Part shown: positions 43,748-52,712 of the stretch, in pieces
How positions within the stretch are numbered: position 1 is the stretch's first letter
Layout of the letters: each line of letters opens with the position of its first letter
Notes under the pieces: model-generated
Seen by the model: only the letters and a program-made list of their open reading frames with translations
Told to the model about the DNA's origin: nothing
Database searches by the model: none
Translations under genes and position numbers: made by a program
Assembly (NCBI RefSeq): GCF_000468115.1
Contig: NZ_AVQI01000030.1
Coordinates: forward strand, 1-64,000
Reading direction: 5' to 3'
DNA from: Treponema socranskii subsp. socranskii VPI DR56BR1116 = ATCC 35536
GTDB taxonomy: Bacteria > Spirochaetota > Spirochaetia > Treponematales > Treponemataceae
Length of the DNA stretch: 64,000 bases

Positions 43748-45505
43748 CTAGCCTTTCACTGCGCTCAAGCCGTCTTTAACCGATATGTGCGCTTCCCACA
43801 TCTTCGCATACAAACCTCCGCGCAAAAGGAGTTCGCGGTGCGTCCCTTCATCGTCGAGCGTTCCGTCTTTGATAACGAAGATTTTGTCCGAGTCTTTGAT
43901 CGTCGAAAGGCGGTGCGCGATGACAAGCAGCGTTTTCCCCTTTACGAGCTTTGCGACCGACGACTGGATGACAGCTTCGTTTTCGGGGTCGGTATACGAC
44001 GTCGCTTCGTCGAGGATGACGACGGGCGCGTCTTTGAGCATGGCGCGCGCGATCGCGATGCGCTGCCGCTCGCCGCCTGAAAGGTGCCCGCCTGAGTCTC
44101 CGACGATCGTATCGTAGCCGTGTTCGAGGCTTTCGATGAATTCGTGGCAGCCGCTTTTTTTCGCAGCTTCTTCGACTTCTTTATCGCTCGCGCCCTCTTT
44201 TCCGATACGGATATTTTCGCGCACGCTTTCATTGAAAAGATAATTATCCTGCGACACGAAAGCGATGCGTCTGTTGTACGCTTCGAGCGGAATCTTTCGG
44301 ATATCGACGCCGCCTAAAGTGATGACACCCTCGCCTGCGTCCCACAAAGACGCGATGAGCTTTGCGATCGTCGATTTGCCGCTCCCCGAAGGCCCCACCA
44401 AAGCGCACACCGAACCGTCGGGGATTTCAAGACTTATGCCGTGCAGCACTTCTTTTTCGCGGTATGCGAAGCGCACGCCGTCGAGGCGGATCGCATTTCC
44501 CTCAGGTTCTTCGCTCATTTTGTCGGGACGCGAAAGTTCTTTCCGTTCGAGGATATCCGAAACTTCTCCGATAACGACGCCCACTTTTGCCATATCGTCC
44601 GTATACGACATCGCGGTGATAAGCGGCGATATCAATCCGACGCTCAAAATGATTATTTGAATAAAATCGCTCGCGGCAAGTGATCCGTTTTTAACGAAAA
44701 ATCCGCCTGCGGGCAGAACAAACAAAAGCGTCGCGGGCGTGATCACCATCGTAAGCGTAAAAAATATATTGGCTCTCCTCATCCAGTCGATAAAGCAGGA
44801 CGCACCCTCTTTCGCCGCAACGACAAAGCGGTCATACGAACTTTTCACTTTGCCGAACACTTTGATAACTTCAATGCCGTTGATGTATTCGACCGCGGTA
44901 TCGTTGAGCGCTTTCGTTTTGTCGATGACCCGCTTCCACGACGCTTCATAGCCTATCCACATACACGAACCGAAGATAATACCGATCGGAAGCGAGATGA
45001 GCGATACGAGAGCCATGCGCCAATCGATAAAAAAGAGATAGATGAGTACGCAAAGCGGTCCGAAGAGGTTTCCCGTAAACTCGGGCACGACATGCGCGAG
45101 CGTCGTTTCGATGCTGTCGACTCTTTCGACGAGCGTATTTTTGAGAGAACCCGACGGAATATCGAGCACGCTGCCGAGCGGCAATCGAGCAAGTTTATCG
45201 CAGCATCTCTTTCTGATTTCGGCGAGCACGCGGAATGTCGCTTTGTGCGAAAGAGAAGTCGAAACTGCGTGGAGAACGACGCGAAATGCCCAAAACAACA
45301 TTATTAAAATAAGATCCGCGGCAAAAGCGCCGAAAACGCGTGTGCCCGCCAAAAGCTTTTTTATGATATCGGCGATAAAAAAATACGGAGCGATACCGCA
45401 TAAAACGCCGAACATCGCCGTAAGCACGCTCAACGCATAGTACATTTTCCGATCTTCCGCAAATTCTACGATCCAAGAAACTGCGGAACGTTTTTTGTCT
45501 TTCAT
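43748..45505 (-). CDS. ABC exporter half, subunit 1 of a heterodimer
   Basis: The 585 aa protein has the same build as its partner: transmembrane helices to about residue 310, then VGPSGSGKSTIAKLI, LSGGERQRIAIARA and VVILDEATSYTDPENE. It is first in the two-gene unit. GGAAAGG lies about eight bases before the ATG. The leader can form GTATCGG/CCGATAC (45526-45532 with 45555-45561) or an inner hairpin near the ribosome binding site. Confidence 0.92.
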   Translation of the reverse strand: MKDKKRSAVSWIVEFAEDRKMYYALSVLTAMFGVLCGIAPYFFIADIIKKLLAGTRVFGAFAADLILIMLFWAFRVVLHAVSTSLSHKATFRVLAEIRKRCCDKLARLPLGSVLDIPSGSLKNTLVERVDSIETTLAHVVPEFTGNLFGPLCVLIYLFFIDWRMALVSLISLPIGIIFGSCMWIGYEASWKRVIDKTKALNDTAVEYINGIEVIKVFGKVKSSYDRFVVAAKEGASCFIDWMRRANIFFTLTMVITPATLLFVLPAGGFFVKNGSLAASDFIQIIILSVGLISPLITAMSYTDDMAKVGVVIGEVSDILERKELSRPDKMSEEPEGNAIRLDGVRFAYREKEVLHGISLEIPDGSVCALVGPSGSGKSTIAKLIASLWDAGEGVITLGGVDIRKIPLEAYNRRIAFVSQDNYLFNESVRENIRIGKEGASDKEVEEAAKKSGCHEFIESLEHGYDTIVGDSGGHLSGGERQRIAIARAMLKDAPVVILDEATSYTDPENEAVIQSSVAKLVKGKTLLVIAHRLSTIKDSDKIFVIKDGTLDDEGTHRELLLRGGLYAKMWEAHISVKDGLSAVKG

Positions 45506-45568
45506 CGATTATACCTTTCCTTTGCGTATCGGTTTTTTAACCGGCATACATTCGCCGATACCGTTTTA

Positions 45569-45582
45569 TTAGCTTAAGCTAA
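45569..45582 (-). promoter_or_regulatory. Perfect 14-base palindrome upstream of the ABC pair
   Basis: TTAGCTTAAGCTAA. The TTAG...CTAA ends and spacing resemble operators of DtxR-family metal repressors (DtxR sites carry TTAGGTTAGCCTAA). Treponemes have such a regulator in TroR. The site lies about 65 bases before the start codon. The rest of 45506-45798 shows only the leader hairpin and the ddl -10. Confidence 0.45.
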
Positions 45583-45786
45583 CTTGAAAAAATTGTAGCG
45601 TATCTCGGCAAAATCCGCAAGTGAGCGCGTGCATATTATCGCCCGCTTATCTCGCTCGTTTGAGTTTCAGTGTGTGTTTTGCACGCATCTTGTACGTCTG
45701 CTCGACGTGCGCGTTTACACGACGGCGCCTGTGCCTTTACATTTCACATTTTGCGCTAAGCCATTCCCGAGCCGCACCGAAAGTGC

Positions 45787-45792
45787 TATACT
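45787..45792 (+). promoter_or_regulatory. ddl -10 box, leaderless geometry
   Basis: TATACT, then 6 bases, then ATG at 45799. No convincing -35 is present. Confidence 0.5.
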
Positions 45793-45798
45793 CGTTCT

Positions 45799-46914
45799 AT
45801 GACGATAGCACTTATCTACGGCGGAAAAAGCGGCGAACACGAAGTATCGCTCATGTCGGGTGCAGCGGTCGCGCGGCACATCGACAAAAAGCATAAAGTC
45901 ATTCTCATCGGCATTACAAAAGACGGACGATGGTTTTTACAAGACGATGCCGAACTCGACCGCGTGAGAGCCGACGCAAAGGCGGCGATTAAGGTAACGG
46001 AAAAAGAGGGCGCTGAAATAAGGGTCGCTCCCGGAATGAAAAATGCGGCCTTTTCGGCGGGCGGCCGGATACTCGATATCGACGTCGCGTTCGCAGTCCT
46101 TCACGGTACGAACGGCGAAGACGGCACCATTCAGGGACTCTTCGAAACGGCGGACATCCCCTATGTCGGCTGCTCCGTCGCATCGAGCGCACTCACGATG
46201 GACAAAGAAAAAACAAAGGTCGTCCTTCAGGCGGCGGGCATTCCCGTCGTCCCCTACGTTACGGTTCGGAGAGCGGATGTGCTCGATTCGCGCGCGTACG
46301 ATGCGCTCGTAGAAAAAGCCGTCAGTACACTCGGCTTTCCGCTTTTTGTAAAGCCCTGCGCGGCGGGCTCTTCGAACGGTGCTGCAAAAGCGGAAAACGC
46401 AAAGGCGCTTTCGGTCGCACTTGCGGACGCTTTTTTGTGGGACGATAAAGTGCTTATCGAAAAGGCGATAAACGCCCGCGAACTCGAATGCGCCGTCACC
46501 GGCAATACGACGGCGGCGGAAGGAATGCGCGAAAGCGTTACCGTATATGGACCCGGTGAAATCGTTTTGACGCACGAGTTTTACGATTACAACGCAAAAT
46601 ACAAAGACAGCGACGGCGTGCGCATACCGGCGGACATAAGCGAAAGCCTCCGCGAAAAGATCAGAAACATCGCACTGAACGCATACAAAATCGTCGACGC
46701 ATCGGGTTTGAGCCGCATCGATTTTTTTCTCGACAAAGACTCTGGCGAAATCTATCTCAATGAGATCAATTCGATGCCGGGCTTTACGGCTATCAGCATG
46801 TTTCCGAAAGCCTGTGAAAGCGAAGGCTTGAGCTTTACCTGCCTCACCGAATTGCTGATCGAAGAAGCGATCCTCCGCCGAAAAGAGAGGCGCGTTTTAA
46901 AAACATCGCGCTGA
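45799..46914 (+). CDS. ddl: D-alanine-D-alanine ligase
   Basis: This ATP-grasp enzyme joins two D-Ala for the peptidoglycan stem. The 371 aa chain shows LIYGGKSGEHEVSLMSG (residues 5-21), VLHGTNGEDGTIQGLFE, VKPCAAGSSNGAAKA, and the metal-binding DFFLDKDSGEIYLNEINSMPGFT. All core motifs are intact. It is divergent from the ABC exporter pair. Confidence 0.97.
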   Translation: MTIALIYGGKSGEHEVSLMSGAAVARHIDKKHKVILIGITKDGRWFLQDDAELDRVRADAKAAIKVTEKEGAEIRVAPGMKNAAFSAGGRILDIDVAFAVLHGTNGEDGTIQGLFETADIPYVGCSVASSALTMDKEKTKVVLQAAGIPVVPYVTVRRADVLDSRAYDALVEKAVSTLGFPLFVKPCAAGSSNGAAKAENAKALSVALADAFLWDDKVLIEKAINARELECAVTGNTTAAEGMRESVTVYGPGEIVLTHEFYDYNAKYKDSDGVRIPADISESLREKIRNIALNAYKIVDASGLSRIDFFLDKDSGEIYLNEINSMPGFTAISMFPKACESEGLSFTCLTELLIEEAILRRKERRVLKTSR

Positions 46915-46983
46915 AAAAGGGAAACGTTTTTTTCGATCGGCTTGCAACACCGCGCCGACACGCTTGCTGTACAATTGGAACAT

Positions 46984-47568
46984 TCACAGAAAAATTATGC
47001 CGAACACAGCTCCGAACAACATGACGAATACGGGATGGATTTTCGTCTTCATCAAAACGATAAGAGCTGCGATATAAAACGCAAGACTCGGCCACACGAA
47101 AAGATTTTTCCAGCCTTCAATCGTCAAAAGCGAACCGAACGAAAAAGGCGTGTTCAAAAGCGCGACGATAAAAACCTGCGCCGCCGCAACGAGGATGATT
47201 CCCGTAGTCGCAGGTCTAAGCGTGGAGAATGCGGCTTTGACGAGCGGCGTATCGTGGAATTTCATAAAAAAATGCGCGATTATTAAAATACAGATAACGG
47301 ACGGGAGCACTTGCCCGAATGTCGTAACGATGCCGCCGAAAACGCCGTACTGCGAATAGCCGATGTATGTCGCCATATTGATGCCGATCGGTCCCGGCGT
47401 CGATTCGGAGATGGCAACCATATTGTAAAACTGTTCGGCAGAGATGACGCCCTTGTCGACGAGAGTTGGCTGCATGAGCGTTACGGCGACAAGCCCTCCT
47501 CCGATCGTAAACGCGCCGATATAAAAGAAAATCCAAAAAAGCTGAAAAAGCGAATACGTCGTTTCCAT
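46984..47568 (-). CDS. Chromate transporter family, second half
   Basis: The 194 aa protein begins METTYSLFQLFWIFFYIGAFTIGGGLVAVTLM, with five to six membrane segments and the CHR motif SESTPGPIGINMATYIGY. It starts at the A of TGATG, sharing one base with the stop of the first half, and a GGAC stretch precedes it. Two half-size CHR proteins are expected to work as an antiparallel pair. The substrate may be chromate or another anion. Confidence 0.92.
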   Translation of the reverse strand: METTYSLFQLFWIFFYIGAFTIGGGLVAVTLMQPTLVDKGVISAEQFYNMVAISESTPGPIGINMATYIGYSQYGVFGGIVTTFGQVLPSVICILIIAHFFMKFHDTPLVKAAFSTLRPATTGIILVAAAQVFIVALLNTPFSFGSLLTIEGWKNLFVWPSLAFYIAALIVLMKTKIHPVFVMLFGAVFGIIFL

Positions 47569-48137
47569 CACTTGTCCTCCGCGCTTTTTTTCATTTTTCG
47601 CAAAAGTACCGAAACGATGACGCCCGTCGCCGCTCCCGCGATGATCATCCAATACGACGGTACTTTGAAAAACCATATCGCCGCAAACGAAACTGCGAGG
47701 CACAAAAATCCCAAAATCGATTTTACGGTTTTTTTTGAAAATTGAAACACGACCGACGTGAGAAGCGCCGCGACCGACACATTGATGCCGCGAAGCGCTT
47801 TTTGCGCAAGCGGCAAGTGATCGACCGAACTGATAAAGCGCGCGATAAGCGAAATGATAATGACGGACGGAGTTATCATACCGAGCGTCGCGACGATGCC
47901 CCCGATTATCCCCGCCTGCTTAAAGCCGACAAAGGTTGCGACATTTACCGCAATGATACCCGGAGTCGATTGTCCTATCGCATAATAATCGAGCAGTTCG
48001 TCTTCGGTCATCCACTTCTTTTTTTCGATCAGATCGCGCTGCAAAATCGGCATCATCGCCATACCGCCGCCGAAAGTAACCGAACCTATTTTGGCAAGGG
48101 AAAAATACAAATCAAACAGTATCGAAATCTTTTTCAT
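47568..48137 (-). CDS. Chromate transporter family, first half
   Basis: The 189 aa protein has the same CHR fold as its partner: LAKIGSVTFGGGMAMMPILQRDLIEKK and GQSTPGIIAVNVATFVGFKQAGIIGG. It is translated with the second half through a one-base overlap. The pair lies downstream of plsC on the same strand but 24 bases away. Confidence 0.92.
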   Translation of the reverse strand: MKKISILFDLYFSLAKIGSVTFGGGMAMMPILQRDLIEKKKWMTEDELLDYYAIGQSTPGIIAVNVATFVGFKQAGIIGGIVATLGMITPSVIIISLIARFISSVDHLPLAQKALRGINVSVAALLTSVVFQFSKKTVKSILGFLCLAVSFAAIWFFKVPSYWMIIAGAATGVIVSVLLRKMKKSAEDK

Positions 48138-48161
48138 ACGTATCCTTATTATTTTACAACA

Positions 48162-48989
48162 TCAGTTCTCGTTCGCTCGAATATCGGGCTCGTATCCGTA
48201 AACCGAAACATAACAGCTGCGCCACGCCTTAGAAGCGCGCGACATCAAAAAAGCGGCGTTCTCTTTGCGCGAAAGCGTTTTATCGGGATAGATCGGAGAG
48301 AGGATATGGAGTGTCGCAACTTTTTTTTTGCTGAAAAAAGAACGTAGCTTTGAAGGCGCGGAAAAGGTGATAAACATCGGAACGACAGGCACCGAATTCG
48401 CTGCGGCTATATGGAACATGCCGGTGTGAAAGGGGCGCGGCTTTTCATAGCGAAGCCACAGCGATTGCTCCGGATAGCCGAGCACGGCGCAGCCCTTTGC
48501 GAGTAAAAGCGACAGCGTCTTTTGCAGCTCGTTCATCGCTTTTACGTTTCCGCTGAACGGCAGCGTCCCCGCCCCGCGCATGATGCTTCCGATGGGTCCT
48601 CGCATATTGTTAAATTCCGCAACCGTGATGTACAGCGTATGACCGAAAACCGCCTCGCGCACGATCATATTGTCGAGCGAGTGCACGTGATTGCAGACGG
48701 CGACAAAGCCTTTCACACTGCACAGATTTTTGCGCCCTTCGACGCGAGCGCCGAGCACGAACTTTGTCAAAACCGGGCCGAGTACCGTCGCCGCCGCGCG
48801 GATAAAAACGCACCATAAAAAAAATGAAAACGTGCGTGGGAGAAAAACATAATCGTCGGTTACCCGAATCATCGCATCATAGTCGATCGGCTGAACGTTT
48901 CCGTCGAACTTGCCTTTTTTTTCAAGCTCTGCGATGCGATTTTGTATTTCGCGCTGCGTATCGCCTTTGATGCCGCCGATGTCCATCAC
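48162..48989 (-). CDS. PlsC-type acyltransferase
   Basis: The 275 aa protein is a 1-acyl-glycerol-3-phosphate acyltransferase homologue. It has the HX4D box (NHVHSLDN) and the paired GYPEQSLW block, which replaces the more usual EGTR motif; PRPFHTGMFHIAAANSVPVVPMF is the third conserved block. It acts on a lipid at the inner membrane. It overlaps the glycosyltransferase gene by four bases, so the two probably act on one glycolipid. Confidence 0.88.
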   Translation of the reverse strand: MMDIGGIKGDTQREIQNRIAELEKKGKFDGNVQPIDYDAMIRVTDDYVFLPRTFSFFLWCVFIRAAATVLGPVLTKFVLGARVEGRKNLCSVKGFVAVCNHVHSLDNMIVREAVFGHTLYITVAEFNNMRGPIGSIMRGAGTLPFSGNVKAMNELQKTLSLLLAKGCAVLGYPEQSLWLRYEKPRPFHTGMFHIAAANSVPVVPMFITFSAPSKLRSFFSKKKVATLHILSPIYPDKTLSRKENAAFLMSRASKAWRSCYVSVYGYEPDIRANEN

Positions 48990-50332
48990 TCCGATCCCCT
49001 CATCACCGTTTCAATGCGCTCGATCTGCTGCCACGGCACACCTTCGCCGTAATGCGGATTTCGAAGCAGCGTAAAAAATGCCGCAACGTAAAAATATGCG
49101 TACTCGGCTATAAAAAAGGGATTGTACAAAAGCACGGCAAGCTTTTCGCCGAACGTAATCTTGAGTGCTTTCGGATCGATTATGAGTGCGATAAACGTAT
49201 AGGAAACGAGTACGCCGTAGAGTATAAGCATGATGACCATGCCGTATTTTAACGCGGAAAAATTAATAAATCCGCGATTAAAATAATCAATACCTGCAGC
49301 GATTATGTAAAGCACAAAACAAACGGCTGTATTGCCGAAAAACAAAAAAAGCGGGCCGAATCCGTACAAAAAATCGAAATTTTTTATGCGGATGCCGCGT
49401 ATCTTTTGCACAAGCGAAAGCGAGCGATCGCGAAGAGATGCGTACGTTTGTTTTGCGATTGTATTGCGGTACTTAAACGCAATCTGCATATAGCCGATGA
49501 GCCAACGCTCACGGCGCCGATCCAACGCTTTATGCGAAAGCGCTTCTTCGGTGTAGACGACTGCGTATTCGTAAAAACACGACGACCAGCCGTGAAGAAT
49601 CGCATTGATAGTCATCTCAAGATCTTCGGTAAAACTGCGGTACGGCCAGCCGCCGATCTCTTCGATGACGTCGTGCCTGACCATAACGCCCGTCCCGCAC
49701 ATCGTACAGGGAACGCCTGCCTTCGTTCTGAACGCATTTCCCATCTTGTCGAGAAACGTGTACGTAAGCGCGCTGCAGTTCGTCGCAAGCGAACGGAGTC
49801 TTTTCCCCCCAAGGAGATAATTTTTTACTTCGCGCTTACCGAGCACGATCTGAACGTCCGATGCGAGAGCGTTATTCATCTCTTCGATAAAATTGTCCGA
49901 AGCGACATTGTCTCCGTCGATGATGATATACGCATCGTAACGCCCGTATGCGCCGGAAAGCAGCTCTTTGAGCGAACCGTCGAGCGCCATGCCCTTGCAC
50001 GTTTGATTTTTGACAATCTGCACATAGGTGCTCTCGTATTTTTTCACGATGGCGCAAGTCGGGTCGTCTTCCGAATCGACGATGACAAACGTATCGAATT
50101 TTTTGCAGTCGTAGGTTTGACGCGCGAGACTGTCCAGCAAAAGCCCGATACCGACGCTTTCGTTCCGCGCGGGGATAAGGACGGCAAAGCGATTTTGCAC
50201 GCGGTTTATTAAATGCTCGGGCTTTTTAAAACCGCTTACATAATACAATAAACGCGGGATGTATAGAACAAAGGCGATCAACGAAATAAGACCGTACATA
50301 TAGAAGAGCGATACGGCTTGTATATCAGTCAT
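48986..50332 (-). CDS. Membrane glycosyltransferase, family 2
   Basis: The 448 aa protein has an N-terminal membrane helix and a GT2 catalytic domain: FAVLIPARNES, VIVDSEDDP, IIIDGDNVASDNF (the DXD), GVPCTMCGTGVMVRHDVIEEIGG, FTEDLEM and DRRRERW (in the place of QxxRW). It ends with three to four membrane helices. Such enzymes make glycolipids or polysaccharide at the membrane. A TTG lies six bases upstream, but the promoter supports the ATG at 50332. It is co-translated with plsC. Confidence 0.9.
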   Translation of the reverse strand: MTDIQAVSLFYMYGLISLIAFVLYIPRLLYYVSGFKKPEHLINRVQNRFAVLIPARNESVGIGLLLDSLARQTYDCKKFDTFVIVDSEDDPTCAIVKKYESTYVQIVKNQTCKGMALDGSLKELLSGAYGRYDAYIIIDGDNVASDNFIEEMNNALASDVQIVLGKREVKNYLLGGKRLRSLATNCSALTYTFLDKMGNAFRTKAGVPCTMCGTGVMVRHDVIEEIGGWPYRSFTEDLEMTINAILHGWSSCFYEYAVVYTEEALSHKALDRRRERWLIGYMQIAFKYRNTIAKQTYASLRDRSLSLVQKIRGIRIKNFDFLYGFGPLFLFFGNTAVCFVLYIIAAGIDYFNRGFINFSALKYGMVIMLILYGVLVSYTFIALIIDPKALKITFGEKLAVLLYNPFFIAEYAYFYVAAFFTLLRNPHYGEGVPWQQIERIETVMRGSE

Positions 50333-50338
50333 ACACAA

Positions 50339-50367
50339 ATGATAGGAAGTAAACGGTGAAATGTCAA
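50339..50367 (-). promoter_or_regulatory. Consensus promoter of the glycosyltransferase gene, leaderless geometry
   Basis: On the minus strand: TTGACA (50367-50362), 17 bases, TATCAT (50344-50339), 6 bases, ATG at 50332. Confidence 0.75.
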
Positions 50368-50426
50368 TTACGCGCGTATGTCCGAAACCCTGTATATGCC
50401 GTCAAACGAAACGGATATATTCACGC

Positions 50427-50493
50427 TTGCTTTTTTACGATAATATGGATATATTAAGAACGGAGCAATTACCTACTTTTTTCGTAGATAATT
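50427..50493 (+). promoter_or_regulatory. suf operon promoter and leader hairpin
   Basis: TTGCTT (50427-50432), 17 bases, TATATT (50450-50455). The roughly 75-base leader holds an imperfect hairpin: aattacctac (50467-50476) and gtagataatt (50484-50493), one mismatch, loop ttttttc. AGGAG follows at 50520-50524, 11 bases before the sufC ATG. Confidence 0.6.
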
Positions 50494-50535
50494 CAGCTTT
50501 TTGTTCCTTAATCATAATCAGGAGTTCGATTATTT

Positions 50536-51288
50536 ATGAGTGATCTGCTGCTCGATGTTCAAAATATTTCGGTCGATATAAACGGAAAGTCCGTGCTGCA
50601 CGGCATCGATTTGAAAATAAATAAAGGCGAAACACACGTATTTATGGGGCCGAACGGAGCGGGTAAATCGACGCTCGGCAATACGCTTATGGGAAATCCC
50701 GTCTACACGCTTACCGAAGGAAAAATCATATTCGACGGTAAAGACCTCACCGAAGAAAAGACGGACGTGCGCGCGAAAGCCGGTATGTTTTTATCCTTTC
50801 AAAATCCGCTCGAAGTACCGGGCATTTCCCTCGAAACCTTTATCAGAAGTGCGCTCCAGCAGCGTACCGGAGAGCACGTTAAACTGTTCCAATTTCAAAA
50901 AGACCTGCAAGCGGCGATGCAATTGCTAAACATGGATATATCCTACGCTTCACGCGATTTGAATGTCGGCTTTTCAGGCGGCGAACGCAAAAAAAGCGAA
51001 ATACTGCAGATGCTTATGCTCAAGCCCAAATTCGCAATCCTCGACGAAACCGATTCGGGTCTCGACGTGGACGCGGTGCGTACCGTATCAAAGGGCATCG
51101 AAGCGTATAAGCAAAACGGCGGCACGCTGCTCATCATCACGCATTCGGCGAAAATTCTCGAAAGCCTTACCGTCGATTTTACGCACGTGCTCGTCAAAGG
51201 CAAAATCGTCAAAACGGGAGATGCGTCTCTTGTCGATGAAATCAACAAAAACGGATTCGAACGTTTTGAAAAGGACGGTACGCAATGA
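50536..51288 (+). CDS. sufC: SUF system ATPase SufC
   Basis: The 250 aa ABC ATPase powers the SufBCD scaffold for Fe-S cluster assembly. It has GPNGAGKSTLGNTLMG (Walker A), FSGGERKKSEILQ (signature) and FAILDETDSGLDVDA (Walker B). It is first of five suf genes in the order C-B-D-S-U and overlaps sufB by four bases (ATGA). Confidence 0.97.
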   Translation: MSDLLLDVQNISVDINGKSVLHGIDLKINKGETHVFMGPNGAGKSTLGNTLMGNPVYTLTEGKIIFDGKDLTEEKTDVRAKAGMFLSFQNPLEVPGISLETFIRSALQQRTGEHVKLFQFQKDLQAAMQLLNMDISYASRDLNVGFSGGERKKSEILQMLMLKPKFAILDETDSGLDVDAVRTVSKGIEAYKQNGGTLLIITHSAKILESLTVDFTHVLVKGKIVKTGDASLVDEINKNGFERFEKDGTQ

Positions 51289-52703
51289 ACGAAGTCATCG
51301 ACAGAAACTCCGCCGCAAAAATCGATATCGATACGTCGATGTATGATTTCCGTTACGATGAAAAAGATTTTTACAGAAACGATCCCGGATTAACCGAAGA
51401 AATCGTTTTAAAGCTTTCAAAAGATAAAAACGATCCCGAATGGATGAGGGATTTCCGTCTCGCTTCTCTTAAAATTTACGATGAAATGCCCGTGCCGTCG
51501 TGGGGGCCGGATATAAGCGGGCTTCACATAGAACACATCGCGACTTACGTGCGCCCGAACACGAAGATGAAAAACAACTGGGAACAAGTTCCCGAAGATA
51601 TAAAAGAAACCTTTGAAAAGCTCGGCATTCCCGAAGCGGAGCGCACCTCTCTTGCAGGCGTCGGCGCGCAGTACGACAGCGAACTCGTCTACCACAATAT
51701 ACGCGACGAAGTTGCAAATCAGGGCGTCGTCTATTCCGATTTTGAAAGCGCTCTCCGCGGCGAATACGCGGACATGATCAAAAAACATTTTATGCGCCTT
51801 GTTCCGCCCCGCGCCCACAAATTCGCCGCGCTCCACGGAGCGGTATGGTCGGGCGGTTCGTTTGTGTACGTGCCCAAAGGCGTTCACCTTTCCTTTCCGC
51901 TGCAGTCGTACTTCCGCTTAAACGCGAAGGGTGCAGGCCAATTCGAACACACGCTCATCATCGTCGACGAAGGAGCGGATCTGCACTTTATCGAAGGATG
52001 CTCCGCGCCGAAATACAACGTCGCAAACCTGCATGCAGGAGCCGTCGAACTCTACGTTGCAAAAAACGCCCGGCTCCGTTATTCGACGATCGAAAACTGG
52101 TCGAAGAACATGTACAACCTGAACACGAAGCGCGCACGAGTCGAAGAAGGAGGCTCTATCGAATGGGTTTCGGGTTCGTTCGGTTCCCATATTTCGTATC
52201 TGTACCCGGAAAGCGATTTGGTCGGTGAACATGCGAGAGCCGAGTTTACGGGCGTCACCTTTGCCGGAAGCGGCCAAAACCTCGACACGGGAGCGAAGAT
52301 GGTACACAGCGCACCAAATACGTCGAGCGTCATTACGACAAAATCGATTTCAAAAGGCGGCGGCGTAAGTACGTATCGATCCGCAATTTACATCGATAAA
52401 AAAGCACGCGGCAGCAAAGCTTCCGTTTCGTGCGAATCGCTCATGCTCGATGAAGATTCCAGAAGCGATACCGTGCCTGCCATGGAAATTCACACTGACG
52501 ACGTGGATGTCGGACACGAAGCGAAAATCGGGCGCATTTCGGGAGAGGCGATCTTTTACCTCATGTCGCGCGGCATCGCGGAAGACGAAGCGAGAAGCAT
52601 GATCGTCAGCGGCTTTGCTAATCCGGTCAGCAAAGAGCTGCCGCTCGAATACGCAGTCGAAATGAACAATCTCATCCGCCTCGAAATGAAAGGCACTCTG
52701 TAA
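51285..52703 (+). CDS. sufB: Fe-S cluster scaffold SufB
   Basis: The 472 aa scaffold protein shows the family blocks RLVPPRAHKFAALHGAVWSGGSFVYVPKGVHLSFPLQ, EGCSAPKYNVANLHAGAVE and ENWSKNMYNLNTKRA. The C-terminal beta-helix includes SCESLMLDEDSRSDTVPAMEI and HEAKIGRISGEAIFYLMSRG. It forms the cluster site together with SufD. Both flanking genes are tightly spaced. Confidence 0.97.
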   Translation: MNEVIDRNSAAKIDIDTSMYDFRYDEKDFYRNDPGLTEEIVLKLSKDKNDPEWMRDFRLASLKIYDEMPVPSWGPDISGLHIEHIATYVRPNTKMKNNWEQVPEDIKETFEKLGIPEAERTSLAGVGAQYDSELVYHNIRDEVANQGVVYSDFESALRGEYADMIKKHFMRLVPPRAHKFAALHGAVWSGGSFVYVPKGVHLSFPLQSYFRLNAKGAGQFEHTLIIVDEGADLHFIEGCSAPKYNVANLHAGAVELYVAKNARLRYSTIENWSKNMYNLNTKRARVEEGGSIEWVSGSFGSHISYLYPESDLVGEHARAEFTGVTFAGSGQNLDTGAKMVHSAPNTSSVITTKSISKGGGVSTYRSAIYIDKKARGSKASVSCESLMLDEDSRSDTVPAMEIHTDDVDVGHEAKIGRISGEAIFYLMSRGIAEDEARSMIVSGFANPVSKELPLEYAVEMNNLIRLEMKGTL

Positions 52704-52712
52704 GGATCGCGT

